From Caballeronia glathei (GTDB taxonomy: Bacteria; Pseudomonadota; Gammaproteobacteria; Burkholderiales; Burkholderiaceae), in assembly GCF_000698595.1 (NCBI RefSeq), contig NZ_JFHC01000014.1:1-64000 (forward strand): DNA of 64,000 bases, read 5' to 3'. This document shows, piece after piece, positions 48,271-57,800 of the stretch. The notes under the pieces are model-generated. The model worked only from the letters and a program-made list of their open reading frames with translations. It did no database searches and was not told the origin of the DNA. The translations under genes were made by a program, and so were the position numbers. Within the stretch, counting starts at the first letter, position 1. Every line of letters starts with the position of its first letter.

Positions 48271-49173
48271 TCAGCTCTGCTGCGCCGCCGGCGCGCGGCG
48301 CACCCGCATCACGCTGCGAAGGCCCGAGAGCAGCGGGGCGCGCGCCATGCCCGGCGACCGGCCGAAGCTCTCCGTGATGCGATCCAGGATGATCGCGAGC
48401 AGCACCACCGACAGACCGCTTTCGAAGCCGAGCCCGATATCGAGCCGCTGGATGCTCGCGAGCACGTCGTTGCCGAGACCGCCCGCACCCACCATCGACG
48501 CAATGATCACCATCGAGAGGGCCATCATGATCGTCTGGTTCACGCCGGTCATGATCGACGGCAGCGCGTTCGGAAACTGCACCTTGTAGAGCAGCTGCCA
48601 CGGCGTGCAGCCAAACGCCTGCCCGGCTTCGACGATCTCGCGGTTCACATGCTTGATGCCAAGCGAGGTGAGGCGCACCGCGGGCGGCATCGCGAAGATG
48701 ACCGTCGAAAGAATGCCGGGCACGCGCCCGAGACCGAACAGCATCGCAGCCGGAATCAGGTAGACGAAGGCGGGCATGGTCTGCATGAGGTCGAGCACGG
48801 GGCGCACGGCCATCTCGACGTACTTGCTCTTCGCCGTCCAGATGCCGAGCGGAACGCCGAGCAGCAGGCTGATCAGCGTCGACGAAAGCGTGAGGCCGAG
48901 CGTGATCACCATCTGGTCCCAGAAGCCGGTGCCGTAGATGAGCAGCATCGAAAGCAGCGTGAAGAACGCGAAGCGCCAGCCCACGCGCCACAGCCCGACG
49001 CCGACGAAGAGCGCCATCAGCGCCCACATTGGAATGGCTTGCAGGCCGTGCTCGACGAACGCGGCAAAGCTCTCGATGACCTTGCCGATGGAATCGAACG
49101 TCTTGGCGTCGTGGTCGAGCAGATAGTGGACGCCGTGATCGACCCAGCTACCGAGCGGAATCATTTCAGACAT
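48271..49173 (-). CDS. choW: Choline/betaine ABC transporter permease
   Basis: A 300-aa ProW-type permease with about six membrane segments. The binding-protein-dependent transport signature is visible (GLGRVPGILSTVIFAMPPAVRLTSLGI; EAGQAFGCTPWQLLYKVQFPNALPSIMTGVNQT). Its start overlaps the end of choV by 8 nt. It is the only permease of this type in the window and so probably serves several binding proteins, as CbcW does with CbcX, CaiX and BetX in P. aeruginosa. Confidence 0.92.
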   Translation of the reverse strand: MSEMIPLGSWVDHGVHYLLDHDAKTFDSIGKVIESFAAFVEHGLQAIPMWALMALFVGVGLWRVGWRFAFFTLLSMLLIYGTGFWDQMVITLGLTLSSTLISLLLGVPLGIWTAKSKYVEMAVRPVLDLMQTMPAFVYLIPAAMLFGLGRVPGILSTVIFAMPPAVRLTSLGIKHVNREIVEAGQAFGCTPWQLLYKVQFPNALPSIMTGVNQTIMMALSMVIIASMVGAGGLGNDVLASIQRLDIGLGFESGLSVVLLAIILDRITESFGRSPGMARAPLLSGLRSVMRVRRAPAAQQS

Positions 49174-50344
49174 GGGAACCTCGATGGCGCGTTAAGACCT
49201 TCAGTACGTTCGTCTTGTTGACCGAACCACAATATGAACCGTCCGCCTCGACCACGGGCAGCGGGGCACGGCTTGCCACCACGCGCGAGACGACATCGTC
49301 GAGCGGCGTGGTGCGATGAATGCATTCAACCTGGTTGAGCAGCGTGGACGCGCCGCCCGTCGCGTCGCGGCTCACGAAGCCGCGGATCCTGCGCTCGCTG
49401 TCGAGCACGAACGCGTAGTCGGCATGGCCGTTGAGCGTCGCGGCAACCGCCGACGCGTCGATCTGCGCCGAATGCTTCATGAGCGGCACGGCATCGGTCT
49501 GCATCAGGTCGCCGGCGGTCAGGTAGCGGCTCGTGTCGATGCCGTCGAAGAACGCCTGCACGTAGTCGTCGGCCGGGTTCGTGATGATTTCCTGCGGCGT
49601 GCCGATCTGCACCACGCGGCCGCCTTCCATGATCGCGATGCGCGTGCCGATGCGCATCGCCTCTTCCAGATCGTGGGACACGAAGAGAATCGTGCGCCGC
49701 TGCTCGCGCTGCAATTCGAGCAGGACGTTCTGCATTTCCTTGCGCTTCAGCGGATCGAGCGCGGAAAACGCTTCGTCCATGATCATCAGCGACGGATTGA
49801 CCGCCAGCGCCCGCGCGAGACCCACGCGCTGCTGCATGCCGCCGGAAAGCTGCGCGGGCAGCTTCTGGGCGAACGGAGCGAGTCCGACCTGCTCCAGCAC
49901 CGACATCGCGCGCCTTTCGCGGTCCTTGCGGCCGACACCCGCGACTTCCAGCCCGAACGCGGCATTCGAGAGCACCGTGCGCTGCGGCATCAGCGCGAAC
50001 GACTGGAACACCATGCTCATGTCCTTGCGGCGCAGAGCGGTGAGTTCCGAGCGCGGCACGGAAGCGACGTCGCGCCCGTCGATCAGCACCTTGCCCGCCG
50101 TCGGCTCGACCAGACGATTGATGAGGCGAATGAGCGTCGACTTGCCCGAGCCGGACAGGCCCATCAGCACGAAGATCTCGCCTTCCTTCACTTCGAACGA
50201 CACGTTATGGACGCCGACGATCTGGCCTGTGCGCGCGAAGACTTCTTCCTTCGTCGCGCCGCCGGCCAGCATGTCGATCGCCTGTTTCGGGCTGGTGCCG
50301 AACACCTTGCAGAGCCCTTCTACCACGACCTTGGGGGAATTCAT
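49166..50344 (-). CDS. choV: Choline/betaine ABC transporter ATP-binding protein
   Basis: A 392-aa ProV/OpuAA-type ATPase. Walker A is GLSGSGKST (62-70), the ABC signature is LSGGMQQRVGLARAL, Walker B is LMIMDEAFSALDP. Two CBS domains form the C-terminal ~110 residues, a common ionic-strength or nucleotide sensing module in this family. ATG at 50344 is the start of choV-choW-AraC. The leader holds a GTCG triplet operator and faces the divergent chemoreceptor gene. Confidence 0.93.
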   Translation of the reverse strand: MNSPKVVVEGLCKVFGTSPKQAIDMLAGGATKEEVFARTGQIVGVHNVSFEVKEGEIFVLMGLSGSGKSTLIRLINRLVEPTAGKVLIDGRDVASVPRSELTALRRKDMSMVFQSFALMPQRTVLSNAAFGLEVAGVGRKDRERRAMSVLEQVGLAPFAQKLPAQLSGGMQQRVGLARALAVNPSLMIMDEAFSALDPLKRKEMQNVLLELQREQRRTILFVSHDLEEAMRIGTRIAIMEGGRVVQIGTPQEIITNPADDYVQAFFDGIDTSRYLTAGDLMQTDAVPLMKHSAQIDASAVAATLNGHADYAFVLDSERRIRGFVSRDATGGASTLLNQVECIHRTTPLDDVVSRVVASRAPLPVVEADGSYCGSVNKTNVLKVLTRHRGSHV

Positions 50345-50699
50345 TGAATGCTCTCCTAGCGTGGCGGACGTGCGTCCGCGCTGTGCATACATAGTTGCCA
50401 GAAAAAAGTGCGGCGGGCCGACTATTTCCGACAACCACATGAGGAAATACGACACCGGATTCCGCAGTCCGTCTGATTGCGGCGCGTGGCGCCTTGTCCG
50501 GCAAGGGTTTGCGGGCGATGCGCGGCGCCGGCGCGAGGTTTTTCGCATGTCGCGCTGGTGCAAGTCCGGGCGTCCTTTATGGCGCATCCACCATTCGTCA
50601 GATCATTTGGCGCGCGTTAAAGAAACGAACGCCAGTGCCGTAAACCAGTGACAGCTGAACGACATCCGGGCTACAGCCCCCTCACCCCACCAGCAACCC
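50345..50699. promoter_or_regulatory. choV/chemoreceptor divergent regulatory region
   Basis: A 355-nt region without a gene. It contains the GTCG triplet at 50419-50453 and CCGGCAAGGGTTT at 50498-50510, the exact reverse complement of a 13-mer in the glyA/gbdR leader. A CCTTGTCCGGCAAGG near-palindrome spans 50492-50506. No terminator or riboswitch was recognised. Confidence 0.5.
50419..50453 (-). promoter_or_regulatory. Candidate operator: GTCG triplet, periods 21 and 10, upstream of choV
   Basis: Plus-strand CGAC at 50419, 50429 and 50450. Read toward choV this is GTCG-N17-GTCG-N6-GTCG, the same geometry as at caiX and the porin. TGTCGGAAAT around the middle box is identical to the betaine-binding-protein site. 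A TATGCAC element follows the last box at 33 nt, as at caiX (32 nt), a possible -10 region. The choV ATG is 75 nt away. Confidence 0.62.
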
Positions 50700-52655
50700 A
50701 TGCCAACCCTCAGCCTTCGCCGTGCGAACGTCGGCACCAAGTTCGCGGTTCTCGCGTGCGCGCTCGCCGCGCTGATCGTCGCCAGCTTCACGATCGCCGT
50801 GACCCGCTCGGCGGGCGAACAGGTCGACGCGCACGCGCTCGCCCGCGTGGAAAGCGACAACCGCTCGATCGCCACCATGATCGGCCTCTACAACAAGGCC
50901 GTGAGCGCGGAAGTCGAGCGCTTCATGTCGATCTTCGCGAGCTTCCTGCCGGCGGATTTCGCGCTCGACGAATCCCGCAGTGTGGACATTGGCGGCGTCG
51001 CCACTCCGGCGATGAGCGCCGGCGGCACGACGCTCAACCTTGATTTCACGATTCCCGATGCGTTCCTCGAAAAGAGCGGCGCCATCGCGACGATCTTCGC
51101 GCGCACCGGCGACGATTTCGTGCGCGTCACGACCTCGCTGAAGAAGCAGGACGGCGCGCGCGCGATCGGCACGCTGCTCGACCGCAAGGGCCCCGCCTAC
51201 GCGCCGGTGCTGGCGGGCAAGCGCTACATCGGCATCGCGACGCTGTTCGGCAAGCAGTACATCACCGAGTACAAGCCGGTCACCGACGCCTCGGGCCGCG
51301 TGATCGGCGCGCTCTTCGTCGGCGTGGACGTGGGCGCCGAGATCGCCGAGCTGCAGCAGAACATCCGCAAGCTGAAAATCGGCGACAACGGCTACTACTT
51401 CGTCGTCGATGCATCGAGCGGCGAGAATCGCGGCAAGCTGCTCGTGCATCCGGGCAACGAAGGCCAGGCCGCCGACGAACGCGTCGCGCCGTTCAGGCAG
51501 ATGCTCGACGCGCGCGAAGGACAGCTCGCGTTCGAAGGCGCGGACATCGCGGACGCCGACGCGAAGATCCACGGCGGGACCAAGGAAATCGCCTTCACCA
51601 CGGTGCCGGAGTGGCAATGGATGGTCGGCGGCATCGCCTATCGCGACGAACTGCTCGCCGATGTGAACGCCAGCCGCAACCGCTTCCTGCTGCTCGGGCT
51701 GGCCGTGGTCGGCGCGTTCGTCGCGGCGCTGCTCTTCGCCGTGAAAAAGCTCGTGAGCGAGCCGCTCGCCGAGGTCACGAACGCGTCGGAGCGGATCGCC
51801 GCGGGCGACCTGACCGTGCGCCTCGATTCGAAGCGCGAGGACGACATCGGGCGCCTGATGCAGGCCATCGACGGCATCGCGACCGGCCTCGCGCGCATCG
51901 TCTCGCAGGTGCGCAGCGCGTCGGCGGACATGCTCGATGCGACAGGGCGCATCGCGTCGGGCAGCAGCGACATCTCGCTGCGCATCGCCACGCAGGCGAG
52001 CAGCCTCGAGGAAACGGCGGCCAGCATGGAGGAAATCACGTCCACCGTGCAGCAGAACGCGGCGAACACATCGCACGCGGACAGCCTCGTCGCGTCGGCG
52101 TCCGACGCGGCCCGCGCAGGCGGCGAAGCGGTCGGCCGCGTGGTCGCGACGATGGGCGACATCGACGCGTCCGCGCGCAGGATCGCGGACATCACGTCGG
52201 TCATCGAAGGCATCGCGTTCCAGACCAACATCCTCGCGCTCAACGCGGCGGTCGAAGCGGCGCGCGCGGGCGAGCACGGCAAGGGTTTCGCGGTGGTGGC
52301 GTCGGAGGTGCGCGGGCTCGCGCAACGCAGCGCGGCGGCGGTGAAGGAAATCGAAGCGCTGATCGCGGAGTCGGTCGGCCGGGTGTCGGACGGCTACCGG
52401 ATCGCCGAGCAGGCAAGCGGCACGATGAACGGCATCGTCGAGCGCGTGGCGCGCGTGAACGCGATCATCGCCGAGATCAGCGCGGCCTCGCGCGAGCAGT
52501 CGAGCGGTATCGAGCAGGTCAACGTCGCGGTGATGCAGATCGGCGAGGCGACGCAGCAGAACGCGGCGCTCGTCGGCGAGGCGGAGCATTCGGCCGCCGA
52601 TCTGCGCGATCAGGCCGGGCGGCTCGCGCAGGCGGTGAGCGTGTTCAGGCTGTGA
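50700..52655 (+). CDS. Methyl-accepting chemotaxis protein with periplasmic Cache domain
   Basis: A 651-aa chemoreceptor. TM1 is at about residues 15-36, then a periplasmic sensor of ~290 residues of the Cache type ([46 protein letters not shown]), TM2 at about 328-348, a HAMP domain and the methyl-accepting signalling domain with the conserved tip ([20 protein letters not shown]). There is no C-terminal CheR-binding pentapeptide. It is divergent from choV, suggesting but not proving that it senses choline, betaine or a related amine. Confidence 0.9.
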   Translation: MPTLSLRRANVGTKFAVLACALAALIVASFTIAVTRSAGEQVDAHALARVESDNRSIATMIGLYNKAVSAEVERFMSIFASFLPADFALDESRSVDIGGVATPAMSAGGTTLNLDFTIPDAFLEKSGAIATIFARTGDDFVRVTTSLKKQDGARAIGTLLDRKGPAYAPVLAGKRYIGIATLFGKQYITEYKPVTDASGRVIGALFVGVDVGAEIAELQQNIRKLKIGDNGYYFVVDASSGENRGKLLVHPGNEGQAADERVAPFRQMLDAREGQLAFEGADIADADAKIHGGTKEIAFTTVPEWQWMVGGIAYRDELLADVNASRNRFLLLGLAVVGAFVAALLFAVKKLVSEPLAEVTNASERIAAGDLTVRLDSKREDDIGRLMQAIDGIATGLARIVSQVRSASADMLDATGRIASGSSDISLRIATQASSLEETAASMEEITSTVQQNAANTSHADSLVASASDAARAGGEAVGRVVATMGDIDASARRIADITSVIEGIAFQTNILALNAAVEAARAGEHGKGFAVVASEVRGLAQRSAAAVKEIEALIAESVGRVSDGYRIAEQASGTMNGIVERVARVNAIIAEISAASREQSSGIEQVNVAVMQIGEATQQNAALVGEAEHSAADLRDQAGRLAQAVSVFRL

Positions 52656-52766
52656 GTTCGGGAAAGCGCGCAGGAAAGCGCGCGGGGAAGTGACTTGTGG
52701 CGGGCGGCACCGTGAGGGCCGCCCCGTCTTGCCTGGTGCGCGCGGCGTACCGCGTCGCTTCGGCCG

Positions 52767-53384
52767 CTACGCCGTCGGACGGATCATCTCGAACATCTCG
52801 CCGAGTTCCGCGTAATCGCCGCGATATCCCGCGCGCATGATCGGGCGGGCGGCGGCGGTATCGAAGAGGCCGTCCTTCAGGAATTCCTTGCGGATGTGCA
52901 CGCCGACCACCTGGCCGAGCGCGAGCCAGTTGTCCATCGGCTCGCCTGCGAGGTTCTTCAGCCGCACGACCTGCAGCAGCCGGCATTCCAGCGCCGCCGG
53001 CGATTCGGCCACGTGCGGCACGTCCACGCTGCGCCCGGGCGCCTTCGTGAGGCCCGCGAGGTCGAATTCGTCGATGTCGTGCGCAACCGGCGCCGAGGTC
53101 CGGTTCATCTTTTCCCCGAGCGGGCGGCTCGTCATGTTCCAGACGAACTCGCCCGTCGCCTCGATGTTGCGGATGCTGTCCTTCTGCCCCTCGCTCGAAA
53201 ACCCGATGATGTACGGGAAGGTCGCGAACGCGCCGAAGAAGCTGTAGGGCGCGAGGTTCACGCGCCCATCGGCGTCGCGGCTCGAAATCCAGCCGATCAC
53301 GCGCGGCGCCACGATAGCCTTGAACGGATCGTGACGCAGGCGGTGGCCTTCGTCGGGATGATAGAAATGGACGTCGTCTGTCAT
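52767..53384 (-). CDS. Flavin reductase-like FMN-binding protein
   Basis: A 205-aa protein of the flavin-reductase-like split-barrel family. Recognisable blocks: HDPFKAIVAPRVIGWISSRDADGRVNLAPYSFF and the central IIGFSSEGQKDSIRNIEATGEFVWNM. It is probably a soluble FMN-dependent oxidoreductase. It faces the chemoreceptor gene across 111 nt that contain a weak GGGCGGC/GCCGCCC hairpin near 52701. No partner monooxygenase is adjacent, so its substrate is unknown. Confidence 0.85.
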   Translation of the reverse strand: MTDDVHFYHPDEGHRLRHDPFKAIVAPRVIGWISSRDADGRVNLAPYSFFGAFATFPYIIGFSSEGQKDSIRNIEATGEFVWNMTSRPLGEKMNRTSAPVAHDIDEFDLAGLTKAPGRSVDVPHVAESPAALECRLLQVVRLKNLAGEPMDNWLALGQVVGVHIRKEFLKDGLFDTAAARPIMRAGYRGDYAELGEMFEMIRPTA

Positions 53385-53656
53385 GTGGGATCGGGCAGAA
53401 ATGGCGCGTCGGGCGACGGCAAGCCAGCAGAATAGCGCAGCGTCGCGCGGCTCACAGCGGACGATGTTCAGCGTGGGGAAAAGGGCAAAAAAAAAGCAAA
53501 AAAATAGCGCCGGATGGCGCGTGGACAGGACGGCGAAAGCGGCTGATTCGACGCCAATTCTGGCTAGAAAAACTACATTGCGGCAAACTGGAAAGCGGGC
53601 GCGGCGATTCGCCTTTCAGCGGATCAGACAGTCTTGCGCGCCGCTTTCGGCAAAGC

Positions 53657-53809
53657 TCACAGACGAATACCGAATACGGTGCCACGGGCCTTGCGAACGC
53701 GTTCGGACTCGCGGAAACGCGCCTGGTACGAGTAGTCCGAGTCGAGCGGCAGATGCGGCGATTCGAACAGCGCGGCGAATTTTTGAAGCAGGGCGAAGAG
53801 GTAGCTCAT
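53657..53809 (-). CDS. Small hypothetical protein
   Basis: A 50-aa ORF starting MSYLFALLQKFAALFESPH and ending GTVFGIRL. An N-terminal hydrophobic/amphipathic helix is followed by a basic tail. The ATG at 53809 has a CCGGAG ribosome site, and the upstream DNA is unusually AT-rich with a TATAAT box (minus strand, 53852-53857). These features suggest a real, separately transcribed small gene. I do not recognise a family with certainty. The surrounding long ORFs are not protein-like. Confidence 0.55.
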   Translation of the reverse strand: MSYLFALLQKFAALFESPHLPLDSDYSYQARFRESERVRKARGTVFGIRL

Positions 53810-54205
53810 GTCAGACTCCGGTTAATGTTGCAGGGTTTTCCCTTAGCTCTAATTATAGGGTTTTCACCTACCGATTTCTAGTGCAATGCAACATTTTCCG
53901 TTAGGAAATTACGTAGTTTTTCTACATGACGCTTCCGAAGAAGCCTGAAATTTGGGGGCCGGGTCGGAGAGGCAGTATTTGCGGGGATCGAGAGCGATGG
54001 GTGGCGCGTGGCGTGATTCGTCGCCTGCGCAAGGGTGTGGCGTGCACGTCACACCGGGGCCCGAGCGCGCGAGGCTGTCGCTGGCGAAGCCCGGCCGGTG
54101 TCAAAAAAGACCGACCGAAAGCTCCGTCTGCAAAGGTCAGGCGCGTTTGCGCCACGATGCCCTTCCTTGGCCCGCCGCGGGCGGCGGCCGACAAAAGGCC
54201 GCGCC
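53810..54205. other. Intergenic region, mostly featureless
   Basis: The first ~120 nt are AT-rich and hold the likely promoter of the small gene (TATAAT at 53852-53857 on the minus strand). GTAGTTTTTCTA at 53913-53924 is the exact reverse complement of 53565-53576, so the small gene is flanked by a 12-bp inverted pair. From 53940 to 54205 the DNA is GC-rich, and I see no gene or clear signal. Confidence 0.45.
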
Positions 54206-55522
54206 TCAGTGCGCGGTCGTGTAGCTCTTGTGCTGCGCGTGCGTCTGCTGGGGCTTCCTGGCGGCCGCATCGCTCTTCGGTGCAGCCGCCGGCTGCACCG
54301 GGGCCGGAACGTTCGATTCCCTCGGGACATTCAGCGCGTTGATCGTGCTGATGTTGGCCGAATCGGTATCGAAGAAGGAAGCGAGCGTCGCCTCCTGGTT
54401 CAGCATCAGCTGCTCGATGCGCTGCTGCTGCACGGCGCTCTCACGCCCCATGCGCAACAGCACGACAGTCTGCGCGATAACCGTCGCGACCGTCACGAGC
54501 ATCACGCAGACGATGATCGTGAGCATCGTCTTCATGCGGCGCGAGTGGGCGGTCGCGGCACGGCGCTGGTCCGCGATCACGGCGTAGAGCGCGTCGATCG
54601 TATCCGCGAAGGCGGTCGCGCGGGCGCGGTCCAGTTCGGGCGCGTCTTCGGCTTCGGTTCGGGCGGCCGCGGGCGTCGCCCGGTTTCGGGACGTCGCGGG
54701 GCCGTGGTGGCGGTCGTCGTCGATCAGGGCGGCGGCAAGCGACGACGGCGCCCGGCGCATGCCGTGCGTGGCGCCTGAAGCAGCGGCCGACGACGGCTCC
54801 GGTTCCGCGCCGTCAGGACGCACGGTGGCCGGTGCGGAAGCGGAGCCGGACGTCACGGAAACCGGTGCGGCAACCGGTGCGGAAACCGAGTCGGCCAGCT
54901 CCGTATCGGCGGCAAAAACTGAAGCCCCCGCCCCCGCGTCCGCCTTCGCAGACGCCGTGCGGCTCACCGGCCTCACCGCCGATGCGGCGATCACGGTCGG
55001 CCGAACAGCCTTGAGATGACCGTGCGCATCCGACGACGCCGACGACGGCTCCCCGACGGCACCGTTCTCTTCGTCACCCGCCTCGCTCTGCGCGATGAGC
55101 GGCGGCACGGCATCGATACCGCCGTTGCTGTCGGCATCACCTGCGGCACGCGCGGCCGCCGCGCCCCCGCGCGTGGCGCGTTTCGCGGGCAGCGCGTCGC
55201 CGTTCGCCCCGCCCGGCGTCACGCCCGACTGCACGGCGGCCATGAACGCCTCCGGCAACTCGAAGCCCGCGAGCGTGCCCTGCCTGAGATCCGTGTTCAT
55301 GGCCTGCAGCGTCGCGCGCTCGGCGTCCTCGGCGAACAGGTCGGGCGTAGTGTCGACGCGCGGGGCGTTGCTCAGCTGCGCGAGCCGCTGCGCCGAGCGC
55401 GCGGCGCGGGCAAGCTTCTTTTCGGTATCGGTGCCGGAATTCGGCGATGCGGCGTCGGCGCCACGCGGCGCTCTTGCGTTTCTGACTGGCGGGGAAGCGG
55501 TCTTTACAGCGGAATCTGGCAT
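54206..55522 (-). CDS. Hypothetical membrane-anchored protein
   Basis: A 438-aa protein. A long, low-complexity Ala/Ser/Pro-rich N-terminal region is followed by one membrane segment at about residues 330-355 (MLTIIVCVMLVTVATVIAQTVVLL). A short helical segment and a Lys/His/Gln tail follow. Near residues 50-110 a more ordered motif occurs (KKLARAARSAQRLAQLSN; LRQGTLAGFELPEAFMAAVQSG). No catalytic motif is seen. ATG at 55522. Function unknown; a tether or a regulatory protein is possible. Compositional bias means database hits to it should be treated with care. Confidence 0.72.
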   Translation of the reverse strand: MPDSAVKTASPPVRNARAPRGADAASPNSGTDTEKKLARAARSAQRLAQLSNAPRVDTTPDLFAEDAERATLQAMNTDLRQGTLAGFELPEAFMAAVQSGVTPGGANGDALPAKRATRGGAAAARAAGDADSNGGIDAVPPLIAQSEAGDEENGAVGEPSSASSDAHGHLKAVRPTVIAASAVRPVSRTASAKADAGAGASVFAADTELADSVSAPVAAPVSVTSGSASAPATVRPDGAEPEPSSAAASGATHGMRRAPSSLAAALIDDDRHHGPATSRNRATPAAARTEAEDAPELDRARATAFADTIDALYAVIADQRRAATAHSRRMKTMLTIIVCVMLVTVATVIAQTVVLLRMGRESAVQQQRIEQLMLNQEATLASFFDTDSANISTINALNVPRESNVPAPVQPAAAPKSDAAARKPQQTHAQHKSYTTAH

Positions 55523-55722
55523 AGGTTCGGAGAGTGGCGGCCGTCGCGAGGCGGCTCGCGGCAGGGCGATGCAAGTCTGCGATTGTTTCGAGACCGCATT
55601 GTCGCACGGCCGCGCCCGTTCACCGGCGGTTATCTGCAAGCTCCGGGCGGTGTTTCGCGCATGCTGCGATCCGTGCCTCGGCCCATGCCGCGTCTCTCCA
55701 TCGCCGAGGAAGCACGGCCGCC

Positions 55723-56406
55723 TCAGCTCGCGTCTTCTTCCCTGAATTCACGCACGGTCGGCAGATTCCTGAGCTGATCGCAGATCGCCTTGTATTCCGG
55801 CGCCGACACGCGCGCCAGCACGATCTGCACTTCGTCCAGATCCGGCGAGTCCTCGCTTTGCTGCACGACGAACTGCTTCACGCGCACGCTGCCTGGCCCG
55901 AGCGTTTCGTGCAGGCCGTGAAAGCTGAGCGAGCCGCGCTCGACGAGCATCGTCAGCTGACGGCGCTGCTTCACCGAGATGAAGCGCCGCTCCAGCGGCT
56001 TGATGCCCGCGAGGATGATCAGAATGATGAGCGTAGCGGCGATCGACGCCGTATACAGCCCGCCGCCGACCGCCAGCCCGATGGCCGCCACGGACCAGAG
56101 ACTCGCCGCCGTCGTGAGGCCGCGCACGATCTCGTTGCGCAGGAGAATCGAGCCCGCGCCGAGAAAGCCGATGCCGGAGACGACCTGCGCGGCCATCCGC
56201 GAGGGATCGAGGACGACGTGCTCGCCGCCGAGCGAATCGGCGAAACCGAATGCGGACACGATCATGATCAGGGCCGAGCCGACGCACACCAGCATGTGCG
56301 TGCGCAGCCCGGCCGCCCACGAGAGCCGCTCGCGCTCGAAGCCGATCACGCTGCCGAGCGCCGCGGCCACCACGAGCCGCGAAACGAGTTCGAAATTGCC
56401 TAGCAT
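55723..56406 (-). CDS. MgtC/SapB family membrane protein
   Basis: A 227-aa protein. The N-terminal ~140 residues form four to five membrane segments of the MgtC/SapB type (LVVAAALGSVIGFERE; LRTHMLVCVGSALIM; VVSGIGFLGAGSILLRNE; GLTTAASLWSVAAIGLAVGGG), and a small C-terminal domain follows, as in full-length MgtC-like proteins. Homologues modulate ATP synthase or Mg2+ homeostasis; which applies here is not known. It is divergent from the epimerase gene across 155 nt. Confidence 0.9.
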   Translation of the reverse strand: MLGNFELVSRLVVAAALGSVIGFERERLSWAAGLRTHMLVCVGSALIMIVSAFGFADSLGGEHVVLDPSRMAAQVVSGIGFLGAGSILLRNEIVRGLTTAASLWSVAAIGLAVGGGLYTASIAATLIILIILAGIKPLERRFISVKQRRQLTMLVERGSLSFHGLHETLGPGSVRVKQFVVQQSEDSPDLDEVQIVLARVSAPEYKAICDQLRNLPTVREFREEDAS

Positions 56407-56561
56407 GGATACGATCCTCCGTTATTTTGGTGAGCCGATGCGGCACCGTCCGGGGCGGGCCGGACGGATTTGCTATCCTTGGACCCCGCGCTTTCGTGCG
56501 TTGCGCTGGCGGCGAGTCCGCTGGCAGAGGCAACGCCACCATCCAATAAAGAACCGGCCTC

Positions 56562-57689
56562 ATGCACGACCAGAACCCGAACGCCGCGCCGCCCGCGCAA
56601 GCCACGTCGATCACACCGGGCGCCGCGCTGCGCGATCACTACGCGCGCATCGTACTGCCCGTATGGCGCGGTCCCGGCTACAACGCTGCGCTGCGGCTGC
56701 CGTACGAAGCCGTTTCGCCCGGCGATCACGCGCCGCTGCCGCCGTCGCGCTACCGCGCGATGGCCTGCGCGCGGCAGTTGTTCGTCTTCTCGCAAGCCGG
56801 CGACATCGCGCACGCCGGCACGCTGTTCGCGTCGTTGCGGCACTATTTTCAGGACAATGAAAACGGCGGTTGGTTCTACAGCGTCGATGCGCAAGGCCGG
56901 CCGCTCGAGCGGCAAAAGGACCTGTACACGCATGCGTTCGTGGTTTTCGCGTGCGCGGAGTACGCGCGGCGCAGCGGTTCCGGCGACGCCGTCGCGCTGC
57001 TGAACGAAACCGCCGCACTCACGCAGACGCGCTTCGCGGCGGACGGCGGGCTGATGAACGCGGTGCTCTCGGAAGATTTCGGGACGATCGTCGAAACGCC
57101 GTTGCAGAATCCGCTGATGCACCTGACCGAAGCCTGGCTCGCCGCACGCGACGCCACCGGCGACGCGGCCTTCGACCGCCGGCTGGAAACGCTGGCGTCG
57201 GCGGTCGCGCGAACCTTCGTGCACGAGGCGAGCGGCTGCATCGCCGAACTGCCGATCGGCGCCGCCGACAACCGGCTGGAGCCGGGTCATCAGTTCGAGT
57301 GGTTCTTTCTGGTGGAAGGCAGCCGCCACCCGGCTTTCGACGCGGCCGGACTGCGCGCTCCTCTCGCGCGGGCCTTCGAGTTCGCGCGGCAGCATGGCGT
57401 CGACGGATCGACGGGCGGCGTGTGCGCCGCGCTGGATGAAAGCGGGCGCATCAAGGATGCGACACAGCGCATCTGGGCGCAAACCGAATACCTGCGCGCG
57501 CTGGCGACGCACGACAGCGACGCCTCGCGCGCCGAATTGCCGCGGCAGATCGAGCGCTACCGGACGCGCTTTCTGCACCCGCGCGGGTGGATCGAATGCC
57601 AGCTGGCGGACGGCACCGTGACGCGCGCGGACATGCCCTCGACGACGCCCTATCACCTCGCCACCGCCTACGCCGCGCTACCGGCCTGA
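56562..57689 (+). CDS. AGE-family (N-acylglucosamine 2-epimerase-like) sugar isomerase
   Basis: A 375-aa (alpha/alpha)6-barrel protein of the AGE/YihS/mannose isomerase family. Conserved blocks: YTHAFVVFACAEYAR, NPLMHLTEAWLAA, LEPGHQFEWFFLVEGSR and the catalytic-His region TTPYHLATAY. It probably interconverts a ketose and aldose (mannose/fructose type). It is followed by a strong terminator. No sugar transporter is adjacent. Confidence 0.85.
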   Translation: MHDQNPNAAPPAQATSITPGAALRDHYARIVLPVWRGPGYNAALRLPYEAVSPGDHAPLPPSRYRAMACARQLFVFSQAGDIAHAGTLFASLRHYFQDNENGGWFYSVDAQGRPLERQKDLYTHAFVVFACAEYARRSGSGDAVALLNETAALTQTRFAADGGLMNAVLSEDFGTIVETPLQNPLMHLTEAWLAARDATGDAAFDRRLETLASAVARTFVHEASGCIAELPIGAADNRLEPGHQFEWFFLVEGSRHPAFDAAGLRAPLARAFEFARQHGVDGSTGGVCAALDESGRIKDATQRIWAQTEYLRALATHDSDASRAELPRQIERYRTRFLHPRGWIECQLADGTVTRADMPSTTPYHLATAYAALPA

Positions 57690-57726
57690 GCCGGGACGCG
57701 AACGCGACTACCGGGGGCACATGACA

Positions 57727-57759
57727 AAAAAGCCCACGTCGGTGCGACGTGGGCTTTTT
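57727..57759. terminator. Rho-independent terminator, bidirectional
   Basis: A perfect stem of 15 bp (AAAAAGCCCACGTCG/CGACGTGGGCTTTTT) with a 3-nt loop, lying between the convergent AGE gene and the chemoreceptor gene. It can serve both. Confidence 0.92.
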
Positions 57760-57800
57760 GCCAGCGATCGGGCCGCAATCAGCCCGCAATCAGCCCGCGC

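Noticed and set aside
52680..52730. Terminator after the first chemoreceptor gene
   Set aside because: The GGGCGGC/GCCGCCC hairpin lacks a proper T run; left as a weak mention only.
53383..53904. 173-codon plus-strand ORF between flavin reductase and the membrane protein
   Set aside because: Composition is not protein-like and it overlaps the more plausible small minus-strand gene at 53657-53809.
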